DNA of 36,173 nucleotides, taken from positions 1-36,173 of the forward strand of contig JANWYT010000021.1 in the NCBI GenBank assembly GCA_025055175.1, written 5' to 3'. The translations under genes were made by a program, and so were the position numbers. The DNA comes from Anaerolineae bacterium. Its GTDB lineage: Bacteria > Chloroflexota > Anaerolineae > Aggregatilineales > Phototrophicaceae. This document shows positions 9,015 through 16,292 of this stretch, one piece after another (the first letter of the stretch is position 1; each line of letters starts with the position of its first letter). Below the pieces are notes generated by a model that worked only from the letters and a program-made list of their open reading frames with translations, did not search any database and had not been told where the DNA came from.

Positions 9015-9037
9015 AATGCTTGCCCCTCGGTGAGTCG

Positions 9038-10834
9038 TCAGTCGGCGGCGGCGGTTTGCAGCGGCGGCAGGGCCACGTCGTAGCGGGAGAAGATACGACG
9101 GTAGGAAACGCTGGTGGCCAGCAGACTCTCGTGCCGACCGTTAGCGACGATGCGCCCACCCTCCATCACCACAATGCGATCCGCCCAGCGGATTTGGGAT
9201 AAGCGATGGGTGATGAGCAACGTTGTGCGCCCTCGCTGGGCGCGATTAATAGCTTTCTGAATCTCATCTTCGGTGGCGCTGTCGATGGCGCTGGTGCTGT
9301 CATCCAGGATAAGGATACGCGGGTTGCTCAGGAAGGCGCGGGCCAGGGCGATACGCTGGCGCTGGCCACCGCTGAGCATGACGCCGCGCTCACCGACGAC
9401 GGTCTCGTAGCCGTCCTTGAAGCGCAGGATGAAGTCATGAGCCTGAGCTTCTCTGGCAGCAGCTTCAATTTGTTCACGAGTGGCGTTGGGCGCGCCGAAA
9501 GCGATGTTCTCGGCTATACTGCGCGAGAACAGGAAGACATCCTGCTCAATGCGCCCGATCTGGGCACGCAGGCTGTCCAGACTCCAATCGCGCACGTCTA
9601 CGCCGTCTACCAGCACGCGTCCCTGCTGCACGTCATAGGTGCGATTGATGAGTTCCGTCAGAGTGCTTTTGCCGCTGCCCGTCTGACCGACGATGGCCAC
9701 TGTCTCACCGGCACGAATGTCCAGGTTAATGTCGTGCAACACGATCCCATCTTCAAAGCCGAAGGTCACGCCCTCGAAACGAATGTCACCTCGGATCGTG
9801 GCGCTGTAGCCGTCGCGATTCTCATCCAGATCGGCTTCGCTCTTGATGATCTTCAGCACGCGCGCGGCGCCGCTCACGCCTTGCTGTACCAGTGACCACG
9901 AGAAGACGCTCACCTGCACTGGCCAGCGCAGCACCGTCATGAGCGACATGGCGCTGATGACGCCAGCTGCGCTCAACAAGCCATCCTGCTGCAGGACGAG
10001 GCAGTGCAAGAAAGTGAAGCCCAGGGCAATAGCGAAGAACAAGTTAGGCAGATAGGTCGCTTCGGTCTGGCCCTGTTTAGCCACCCAGCGGCGGTACTCG
10101 CGGGCGTATTTACGGAACTTTTGGCGCTCAAAGTCCTCGCGAGCGGTAGCTTTGACGACTTCAATGCCGCTGATAGTCTCCTCTAAGCTAGCGTTCATCG
10201 TGCCAAAAGCTTCGCGCTGAGCGTCGATGATCGGCGTCAGGCGACTGGCATATTCGCGGACGCTGAGGGCATAGCTGACCACGAACAACAGCGGCACGAG
10301 CAGCAATTCTAGGCGAATGGTGGCCAGCATGAACAGCGGCACGCTGATCCCCAGCACCGTATCCATGATGAACAGGAAACCGGGGTTTATCATGAAGTTC
10401 ATCTGGTTGATGTCGTCGGTAGAGCGAGCCATGATGTCGCCCACGCGCTGCTGATTGTGGAAGGTCTGGCTCTTGCCCAATAGCGAGGTATACAGCTCCA
10501 GGCGGCTATCGCGCGCCAAGCGCTGAGACAGCGTCTCCAGCGATAGCGCCCCACTCAGCGAACTAAGGCCATCGCCTAACGACAATGCCAAGATCAGAAG
10601 GCTGATGAGTAACAAGCCATCGGGACGAGTGGGGTTGGTAATCTCTTCAGCTGCTACGCCGAACATGTAGCGCGTTAGCGAGAAGCAAGTATACGCACTG
10701 ACGTAGCATATCACGCCCAAGACGAGCAAAAAGTGGTAGCGCCATAGGTGGGACAGAATCCAACGAATCGGTGAGCGGTGATCGTAGACGTGAGCATCCT
10801 GCACCGTGAATTCAGCCCGCATTTGTTGTGTCAT
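9038..10834 (-). CDS. ABC exporter half-transporter, subunit carrying the degenerate ATP site
   Basis: This 598-residue half-transporter has a six-helix membrane domain (about residues 30-330) and an ATPase domain. Walker A is GQTGSGKST (K389), the signature is a canonical LSGGQ, and Walker B reads ILILDDSTSAID. The residue after the Walker B aspartate (D511) is D512 in place of the catalytic glutamate. Replacement of Glu by Asp is the mark of the degenerate site in heterodimeric exporters of the TM287/288, LmrCD and BmrCD type. It is the first gene of the two-gene operon, with AAAGGA before the ATG and a promoter candidate at 10906-10934. A DNA-binding regulator is not adjacent. The substrate cannot be inferred. 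Confidence 0.93.
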   Translation of the reverse strand: MTQQMRAEFTVQDAHVYDHRSPIRWILSHLWRYHFLLVLGVICYVSAYTCFSLTRYMFGVAAEEITNPTRPDGLLLISLLILALSLGDGLSSLSGALSLETLSQRLARDSRLELYTSLLGKSQTFHNQQRVGDIMARSTDDINQMNFMINPGFLFIMDTVLGISVPLFMLATIRLELLLVPLLFVVSYALSVREYASRLTPIIDAQREAFGTMNASLEETISGIEVVKATAREDFERQKFRKYAREYRRWVAKQGQTEATYLPNLFFAIALGFTFLHCLVLQQDGLLSAAGVISAMSLMTVLRWPVQVSVFSWSLVQQGVSGAARVLKIIKSEADLDENRDGYSATIRGDIRFEGVTFGFEDGIVLHDINLDIRAGETVAIVGQTGSGKSTLTELINRTYDVQQGRVLVDGVDVRDWSLDSLRAQIGRIEQDVFLFSRSIAENIAFGAPNATREQIEAAAREAQAHDFILRFKDGYETVVGERGVMLSGGQRQRIALARAFLSNPRILILDDSTSAIDSATEDEIQKAINRAQRGRTTLLITHRLSQIRWADRIVVMEGGRIVANGRHESLLATSVSYRRIFSRYDVALPPLQTAAAD

Positions 10835-10905
10835 ATGCCGTCCTTTGAAGGGTGAGATACCCGTCGCCTCGTCCTGAGCGAATCGCTATCAGAACGAATT
10901 TTCTC

Positions 10906-10934
10906 ATCTTAGGCCTGTTTTAGCGGAAGCACAA
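10906..10934 (-). promoter_or_regulatory. Promoter candidate of the ABC exporter operon
   Basis: The minus strand reads TTGTGC (10929-10934), a 17-bp spacer and TAAGAT (10906-10911). This gives a start near 10899 and a leader of about 65 nt. A small palindrome, AGCGA-A-TCGCT, lies in the leader at 10877-10887. Confidence 0.4.
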
Positions 10935-11136
10935 GAGGCAGATTCACGTCAAAGTCGCAGGGCGCGCCAGGCATCGTTCGGCGTCCATCCCTGGTATCCC
11001 TGCTTTCGTTGAAGACACACTCGGAGTACTGCATGGGGTGGGTGACTCGCTCGGCCAGGTTGCAGCTCTCGGGGCCTCGCTCCTGCTCGTAGCGCGCAAT
11101 GTTGTCGCCTCCCTCTCCTTGCCTGGGAGAAGGAGG
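10909..11136 (-). other. Start-less coding-like stretch in the 320-bp gap between exporter operon and mutase
   Basis: The gap 10835-11154 holds no recognisable gene. On the minus strand one frame is open from just after a TGA (11137-11139) to a TAA at 10909, about 75 codons. Most codons end in G or C and begin with a purine, as in real genes nearby (the segment GPESCNLAERVTH is an example). The only useful ATG (11032-11034) lacks a ribosome site and would give 41 residues. The stop overlaps the exporter -10 box. I do not recognise the product. It could be a gene remnant or chance; a second frame of 63 codons in the same place is arginine-rich and looks like a shadow. Confidence 0.25.
11108..11136 (-). 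terminator. Long hairpin after the acyl-CoA mutase gene
   Basis: The arms CCTCCCTCTCC and GGAGAAGGAGG (plus strand) pair over 11 positions around a 7-nt loop; the single mismatch becomes a G-U pair in minus-strand RNA. It begins 19 nt after the mutase stop. No U-run follows. Hairpins of this CTCTCC/GGAGAG type are often dispersed in genomes, so it may also be a small interspersed repeat. Confidence 0.45.
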
Positions 11137-11154
11137 TCATCTGATGAGGAGGTT

Positions 11155-12834
11155 CTAGATGAACAGCGGCTCTTGATAGACGCCGTAGACCTCGCGCAGG
11201 ACGTCCATCATCTCGCCCAGGGTGCAGTCAACTTTGGCGGCGTGGATGAAGTGTGGCATGAGGTTCTGGTCGGCCTGGGCTGCCTGGCGAATGGCCTCTA
11301 AGGCGGCCTGGGCCTGGGCTTGGTCGCGCTCGGCGCGTAGCTGGCGCAAGCGGGCCACCTGCTTGTCGTAACCCTGCGGATCCATCTCCAAAATAGGGAT
11401 GTCTAGCGGTTTGTTGTCGGCGTAGCGATTGACGCCAACAGTGATCCGCTCACCGCGATCCGCTTCGATTTGCAGGCGATAGGCTGCTTCGCCGATTTCG
11501 CGCTGGAAGAAGCCGTTCTCAATCGCAGGCAGCACGCCACCCAGGGCATCGATCTTCTCAAAGTAGTCCCAGACGGCCTTCTCAGTCTGGTCAGTGAGCG
11601 CTTCGACGAAGAAGCTGCCACCTAGCGGATCAACGGTGTTGGCGACGCCGCTCTCTTCCAGAATGATTTGCTGGGTGCGCAAGGCCAGGGTGACGGCGTG
11701 TTCGCTAGGCAAGGCCAGGGCTTCGTCCATGCTGTTGGTGTGCAACGATTGCGTGCCACCCAGGACGGCGGCCAGCGCTTGGATGGCGACACGAACGAGG
11801 TTAATTTGCGGCTGTTGAGCCGTCAGGCTTACGCCAGCCGTCTGGCAGTGGAAACGCATGAGCCAGCTGCGCTCGTTCTTCGCACCGAAGCGCTCGCGCA
11901 TGACTTTGGCCCAGATGCGCCGCGCAGCGCGCAGCTTGGCAATCTCTTCGAAGAAGTCGTTGTGCAGGTTGAAGAAGAAGCTCAGTCGCGGCGCGAAGTC
12001 GTCTACGTCCATGCCGCGTGCGATAGCCCAGCGCACGTATTCAATGCCGTCTGCTAGGGTGAAGGCCAGTTCCTGCACAGCAGTGCTGCCCGCTTCGCGG
12101 ATGTGGTAGCCGCTGATGCTGATGCTGTTCCATTCGGGCATGTGCTGGGTGGCGAATTCGATGGTATCCGTCACCAGCTTCATGCTCGGCTCTGGCGGAA
12201 AGACGAATTCTTTCTGGGCAATGAACTCTTTGAGGATGTCGTTTTGCAGCGTGCCGCGCAGCTTGTGCATGGGGACGCCCTGGCGCTCGGCGGCAGCGAT
12301 GTAGAAGGCCCAGATGATAGCGGCGGGGCTGTTGATCGTCATGCTGGTGCTGATCTCGCCCAACGGAATGCCCTCAAACAGGCGCTCCATGTCGCGCAGA
12401 CAGGAGATGGCCACGCCACACTTGCCGAATTCGCCCTCCGACTCTGGGTCATCGGTGTCATAGCCCATCAGCGTAGGCAGGTCGAAGGCGACGCTCAGGC
12501 CCATGTTGCCCTGGCTGACCAGGAACTTGAAGCGCTCGTTGGTCTCTTCCGCTGTACCAAAGCCTGCGAACATACGCATTGTCCAGGGCTTGCCGCGGTA
12601 GCCACTGGCGTGAATGCCGCGTGTGAAGGGATATTCGCCGGGGTTGCCCAAGTCGCGCTCGTAATCCAACTCGGCTATATCCAGTGGAGTATATAGGCGC
12701 TCAATCGGCACGCCTGACAGGGTGGTGAAGGTCTTCTTGCGTTCGGGCAGCCGCTTCAGCGTCGGTTCTAGGCGATTCTGCTTCCAATCAGCCTGAGAAC
12801 GCGCCAGCTTCTCCAGTTTTTTAGCATCAAACAT
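11155..12834 (-). CDS. B12-dependent acyl-CoA mutase large subunit, isobutyryl-CoA mutase-like
   Basis: This 559-residue protein is the TIM-barrel substrate domain of the methylmalonyl-CoA mutase superfamily. It ends before the cobalamin-binding domain (there is no DxHxxG motif), so it needs a separate small subunit not encoded here. H244 in SGYHIREAG is the conserved catalytic histidine. Two residues that set substrate specificity differ from methylmalonyl-CoA mutase: F89 (TMRMFAGFG) stands where that enzyme has Tyr89, and Q207 ([13 protein letters not shown]) where it has Arg207. The Phe/Gln pair is the published signature of isobutyryl-CoA mutase, which interconverts isobutyryl- and n-butyryl-CoA. 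Automatic annotation would probably say methylmalonyl-CoA mutase. GAGGTGA precedes the ATG. The gene is divergent from the MurF/Alr fusion across a palindromic operator candidate. Confidence 0.9.
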   Translation of the reverse strand: MFDAKKLEKLARSQADWKQNRLEPTLKRLPERKKTFTTLSGVPIERLYTPLDIAELDYERDLGNPGEYPFTRGIHASGYRGKPWTMRMFAGFGTAEETNERFKFLVSQGNMGLSVAFDLPTLMGYDTDDPESEGEFGKCGVAISCLRDMERLFEGIPLGEISTSMTINSPAAIIWAFYIAAAERQGVPMHKLRGTLQNDILKEFIAQKEFVFPPEPSMKLVTDTIEFATQHMPEWNSISISGYHIREAGSTAVQELAFTLADGIEYVRWAIARGMDVDDFAPRLSFFFNLHNDFFEEIAKLRAARRIWAKVMRERFGAKNERSWLMRFHCQTAGVSLTAQQPQINLVRVAIQALAAVLGGTQSLHTNSMDEALALPSEHAVTLALRTQQIILEESGVANTVDPLGGSFFVEALTDQTEKAVWDYFEKIDALGGVLPAIENGFFQREIGEAAYRLQIEADRGERITVGVNRYADNKPLDIPILEMDPQGYDKQVARLRQLRAERDQAQAQAALEAIRQAAQADQNLMPHFIHAAKVDCTLGEMMDVLREVYGVYQEPLFI

Positions 12835-12874
12835 AAGCGATTCACCTCAACGACTTTGGGGGACTTTGAAGGCT

Positions 12875-12903
12875 ATTATAACACATAGCAGCCTGCTGCT
12901 ATG
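12875..12903 (-). promoter_or_regulatory. Extended -10 promoter of the acyl-CoA mutase gene
   Basis: The minus strand has TGT-TATAAT (TATAAT at 12875-12880), an extended -10 element. The -35 position (CATAGC, 12898-12903) is poor and lies inside the palindrome. The start would be near 12868, giving a leader of about 34 nt. Confidence 0.5.
12884..12903. promoter_or_regulatory. Perfect 20-bp palindrome, operator candidate
   Basis: CATAGCAGC-CT-GCTGCTATG is a perfect inverted repeat with 9-bp arms. It covers the spacer and -35 region of the mutase promoter and ends 5 bp before the -35 hexamer of the divergent MurF/Alr promoter. A dimeric repressor bound here could affect both genes. The regulator is unknown. 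Confidence 0.55.
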
Positions 12904-12908
12904 GCAAT

Positions 12909-12937
12909 TTGCGTGCTGCGCTGAGTCTGGATATACT
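12909..12937 (+). promoter_or_regulatory. Promoter of the MurF-like/Alr gene, predicts a leaderless transcript
   Basis: TTGCGT (12909-12914), a 17-bp spacer and TATACT (12932-12937) form a good sigma-70-type promoter. Counting from the -10 box, the transcript should start at about 12944, which is the A of the ATG. No Shine-Dalgarno sequence is visible before that ATG. Confidence 0.5.
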
Positions 12938-12943
12938 TAAAAT

Positions 12944-15487
12944 ATGATAAGCCTCTACGACATCCTCAAGGCCGCCAATGGCCAGCTCTTTGGCGAACCA
13001 AGCTCGCATTTGTTCGCTGAATTCTGCTTCAGTGCGCGCCAGATCACGCCGGGCAGCTTGTTTGTGGCCATGCGCACCAGCCACGGCGATGGCCACGCGG
13101 AGATTGCCGAGGCGATTGCGCGCGGCGCGCGTGGAGTTGTCTGTCATGGCCCACCCGACTGCGATACGACTGGCGTCACGGTACTGATGGTGCGCGACAC
13201 CATCGATGCTCTCCTAGCCTGGTCGCGCTACACCTTGACCAAGCATGGCACAAAGGTGATCGCGGTGAGTGGATCGTCGGGCAAGTCGGTCGCTGTCGAA
13301 GCGCTAGCCCACATTCTGTCGTTGCGCTACCCTGTCCATCGCGGTAATGTGGACGAAGAAGGTTGGCTGGGCCTGCCGTTGTCGCTGGCTTCTCTAGAGT
13401 CAAGCCACGAATTCGTCGTCCTCAAGATCGACGTCATGCAACCGGGCGAGATGATGCGCTTGCTCCAGATCGTTCGTCCGCAGGTGGTTGTCTTAGGACA
13501 TCTGGAGGCGGTCTACCCGCCAGCTTTCAGCAGCGCAGACGCTTACTACGACGAACACCGCGCTCTGGCCAAAACCTTGTCTGCCAACAGCCTCCTGGTC
13601 TTGAACAGCGATGATGAGGCTTCGCTCGATCTGCGCCATCATACGCAGGCGCAGTGGAAGCTGATCGGCATTGACCAGCCAAAAGCCGACATCAGCGCTT
13701 TCAATGTAGTTGTCGGTGCAGAGCGCACTGGCTTCGATGTGCGCTATGGCAGCGAGCGCTACTTGGGCCGCTGGAGTCCGCTAATTGGTGTGCATTTGTT
13801 GTACGGCGTCTTGGCGGCGGTGCTGGTGGGGGCGCATTACGGTATTCCCCTCGACGAGTCGCTCAAGGCCGTCACCTCGCTCAATCCTCTGCCAGGACGT
13901 ATGCGTCCGCTGATAGGACGTCAGGGCAGCCTGCTCGTCGACGATACTTATCGTGCCAACGTGGCTTCAACGCTGGCCGCTCTGAACTGGCTGAACGTGG
14001 TGCGTCGTGACTATCAACGCGCTTTCTTCGTCATCGGCGAGTTGGATCGTCTGAGCGGACGTTCGCAGCAGGATTATCGCCAGATCGGCTGTCGCGCCGC
14101 TGAGGTCGTGGATAGTCTCATCACCCTGGGAGCAGAAGCTTCGCTCGCAGGCCGCGCCGCTATGGACTTCGGCCTGTCGCCCCAGCGCGTTCATATGCTT
14201 TACAGTCCGCAGGATGTCCTCAGCTTGCTAGCGCCGCAGCTCACGGCGGATGATATCGTCCTCGTCAAAGGGGGCGTCGCCTCCGATCTCGATTTAGTCA
14301 TGCGCGGCCTGCTCAACGATCTGCAGGACGAGGTCTTGCTGCTACCGACGCGCCAAGCACAACGTTCGATCACAGCTGCTCCTGTGCCGCTGCGACCCAC
14401 CTGGCTTGTCTTCGATGCCGACGCTCTGGCCATGAACGTCCGCTGCATTGCTGCCCACTTAGGGCAGGACAAAACGCTGATGGCGGTCGTCAAGGCTGAT
14501 GGTTATGGGCATGGAGCGGTGCGGACGGCGCGCATTGCTTTGATGAACGGCGCGAGTTGGCTGGCGGTGGCCAACATCGACGAAGCGCTCACTCTGCGCC
14601 AGTCGGGCGTTGACGCGCCCATCCTGGTTCTGAGCTATGTCCCTAGTCATGCGGTGCGCCAGGCTATCCGCGAAAATCTAGCGGTGGTCATCTTCGACGA
14701 AGATCAGGCCCGCTCTTACGACCGTATGGCTCGCGACGTGGGCCAGCGCCTCATTTGCCATGTGAAGATCGATACGGGCATGGGCCGACTCGGCATTCTC
14801 GCCGATGATGCTGTCCGCGTCTTTCGTCAACTCGCATCGATGACCAATCTACACCTCCAGGGCATTTACACCCACTTCTCATCCGCTGACGACGACACTG
14901 AGTACACAGCCAAACAAACGGAGCGCTTCAAGGCGTTGGTGCGCGCGCTGCGCGCAGCGCCTTTCAACTTTGAGTACATCCACGCTGCTAACTCCGCTGC
15001 CAGCTTGTACCTGCGCGATCCTCTCTTCAACATGGTGCGCGTGGGCCTCATGCTCTACGGCCTGAATCCGTCCAAGCTCTGGCCTATCGTCCCAGGTGTG
15101 CGCCCCGTCCTCAGCTGGAAGACGACAGTTTTGCAGGTGCGGCACTTCCCGCCCAACTCGCCCATCGGCTACGGCAACACCTACCGTACCCAGGGCTACG
15201 AGACCATCGCCATTCTGCCGGTGGGCTATGCCGACGGCTTTCGCCGCGCGCCGCGCACCTGGCGCGAAGTCCTCATCCAGGGGCGACGCGCTCCACTGGT
15301 GGGCCGCGTGAGCATGGAGAAATGCGCCGTCAACGTCTCCCACATCCCTAACGTAGACGTGGGTGATGAAGTCGTGCTGTTAGGCGCACAAGGCGAGGAC
15401 GCCATCTGGGCAGAAGAAATTGCCGAATGGCTGGGGACGATCAATTATGAGGTGGTGACGCAGATTCTGCCGCGTCAGCCGCGCTAA
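12944..15487 (+). CDS. MurF-like domain fused to alanine racemase
   Basis: This 847-residue fusion has a MurF-like ligase half (about 1-475) and an alanine racemase half (about 480-847). The racemase half looks active: PLP lysine K517 in VVKADGYGHG, catalytic tyrosine Y747 in GYGNTY, plus VRVGLMLYG and GYADGFRR. It should make D-alanine for peptidoglycan. The ligase half keeps a P-loop (GSSGKS, K114) but has lost other Mur ligase hallmarks. The EMG motif is replaced by KIDV, the usual NxxxxHLE region reads VVLGHLE, the carbamylated lysine position appears to be histidine (DEHRALAK), and YNANP is replaced by YRANV. Bacteroidota have a comparable fusion that serves as their MurF; here ligase activity is doubtful. 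The gene has its own promoter and overlaps the convergent SCO gene by 4 bp. Confidence 0.9.
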   Translation: MISLYDILKAANGQLFGEPSSHLFAEFCFSARQITPGSLFVAMRTSHGDGHAEIAEAIARGARGVVCHGPPDCDTTGVTVLMVRDTIDALLAWSRYTLTKHGTKVIAVSGSSGKSVAVEALAHILSLRYPVHRGNVDEEGWLGLPLSLASLESSHEFVVLKIDVMQPGEMMRLLQIVRPQVVVLGHLEAVYPPAFSSADAYYDEHRALAKTLSANSLLVLNSDDEASLDLRHHTQAQWKLIGIDQPKADISAFNVVVGAERTGFDVRYGSERYLGRWSPLIGVHLLYGVLAAVLVGAHYGIPLDESLKAVTSLNPLPGRMRPLIGRQGSLLVDDTYRANVASTLAALNWLNVVRRDYQRAFFVIGELDRLSGRSQQDYRQIGCRAAEVVDSLITLGAEASLAGRAAMDFGLSPQRVHMLYSPQDVLSLLAPQLTADDIVLVKGGVASDLDLVMRGLLNDLQDEVLLLPTRQAQRSITAAPVPLRPTWLVFDADALAMNVRCIAAHLGQDKTLMAVVKADGYGHGAVRTARIALMNGASWLAVANIDEALTLRQSGVDAPILVLSYVPSHAVRQAIRENLAVVIFDEDQARSYDRMARDVGQRLICHVKIDTGMGRLGILADDAVRVFRQLASMTNLHLQGIYTHFSSADDDTEYTAKQTERFKALVRALRAAPFNFEYIHAANSAASLYLRDPLFNMVRVGLMLYGLNPSKLWPIVPGVRPVLSWKTTVLQVRHFPPNSPIGYGNTYRTQGYETIAILPVGYADGFRRAPRTWREVLIQGRRAPLVGRVSMEKCAVNVSHIPNVDVGDEVVLLGAQGEDAIWAEEIAEWLGTINYEVVTQILPRQPR

Positions 15488-16149
15488 CCCGCAGCCAGCA
15501 GGCGTTGAATGTCGCTGATGATGGGCGCGCGATCCACTGCGAAGGTGTAACGGGCTACCCAGCGCCCCTGGGCGTCTAGCAGGAAGCTGCCGCCCGTGTG
15601 GTCGATGGTGTAGAAGCCGTGTTCGTTGGGCGGGTTGAAGCGCGCTTGCACGCCGTAATCAGCGCCAATGCGCATGACATCTTCATGTGGGCCGGTCATG
15701 CCGCGCACGATGTTGTCTACGCGTAGACGACTGAACACAGCAGCCAGGGTCTGCGGCGTGTCGCGCGCGCCATCGACGCTGATGAACACGAAGTTCACGC
15801 GCGCGCCGTCTTCGCCTAGCTCTTCGTACATGCGCCGATAATCGCTCAGGGTGAGTGGACAAATATCAGGGCAGTTGGCGTAACCCCAACTGATGAGAGT
15901 CGGCTTGCCGCGCAAATCGCTCAGCTTGATGGGCTGGCCTTGCTGATCGATCAGAGTGAAATCGGGCATGACGCGCGGTGGGTCGATGTAAGTGATGCCG
16001 CTATCAGGACTGCTCGGCTCAAAGACGACGGATGTGCTATCGTCTGCTGGTCGGGTCAAGCGCTGGGCCAGCACCCATAGGGCCGCCAGACTGATGGCTA
16101 ACACCAGGCCACTGATTAGAAACACTAAGCTACGATAAGATTTGTTCAT
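15484..16149 (-). CDS. SCO1/SenC family copper/redox protein
   Basis: This 221-residue protein is anchored by one N-terminal membrane helix (about residues 8-28), with a thioredoxin-like domain outside the cytoplasm. The copper-binding cysteines are in CPDICP (C93 and C97) and the distal histidine is H184 in TIDHTGG, so the full SCO copper site is present. SCO proteins deliver copper to the CuA centre of cytochrome c oxidase or act as thiol reductases. No oxidase genes lie in this window. An alternative GTG start at 16164 lies next to the likely ribosome site GGAGG (about 16158-16162), so the ATG at 16149 is preferred. Its TAG stop overlaps the TAA of the convergent MurF/Alr gene. Confidence 0.9.
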   Translation of the reverse strand: MNKSYRSLVFLISGLVLAISLAALWVLAQRLTRPADDSTSVVFEPSSPDSGITYIDPPRVMPDFTLIDQQGQPIKLSDLRGKPTLISWGYANCPDICPLTLSDYRRMYEELGEDGARVNFVFISVDGARDTPQTLAAVFSRLRVDNIVRGMTGPHEDVMRIGADYGVQARFNPPNEHGFYTIDHTGGSFLLDAQGRWVARYTFAVDRAPIISDIQRLLAAG

Positions 16150-16235
16150 AGCCAGAGCCTCCACAACACCTTCGTGAAAAGGATAACAAAGCTCGTCCTT
16201 GTGCGCCAGACTTCATCAAGTCAACTGAGTGATGG

Positions 16236-16241
16236 TAGAAT
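16236..16241 (+). promoter_or_regulatory. Extended -10 box upstream of dnaE
   Basis: TGG-TAGAAT forms an extended -10 element with TAGAAT at 16236-16241; the -35 region is weak. Transcription would begin near 16248, giving a leader of about 45 nt. Confidence 0.4.
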
Positions 16242-16292
16242 GAGAGGGCCTCGTATCCTCTGTTGTGCGCACTGAATCGCTGAGAAAACTCC

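Noticed and set aside
10949..11140. 63-codon minus-strand frame in the 320-bp gap
   Set aside because: Arginine-rich composition typical of a shadow; it begins inside the hairpin region and another frame there looks more gene-like.
11155..12834. Annotation as methylmalonyl-CoA mutase
   Set aside because: The residues at the carboxylate-binding positions are Phe and Gln rather than Tyr and Arg, so isobutyryl-CoA mutase-like is better supported.
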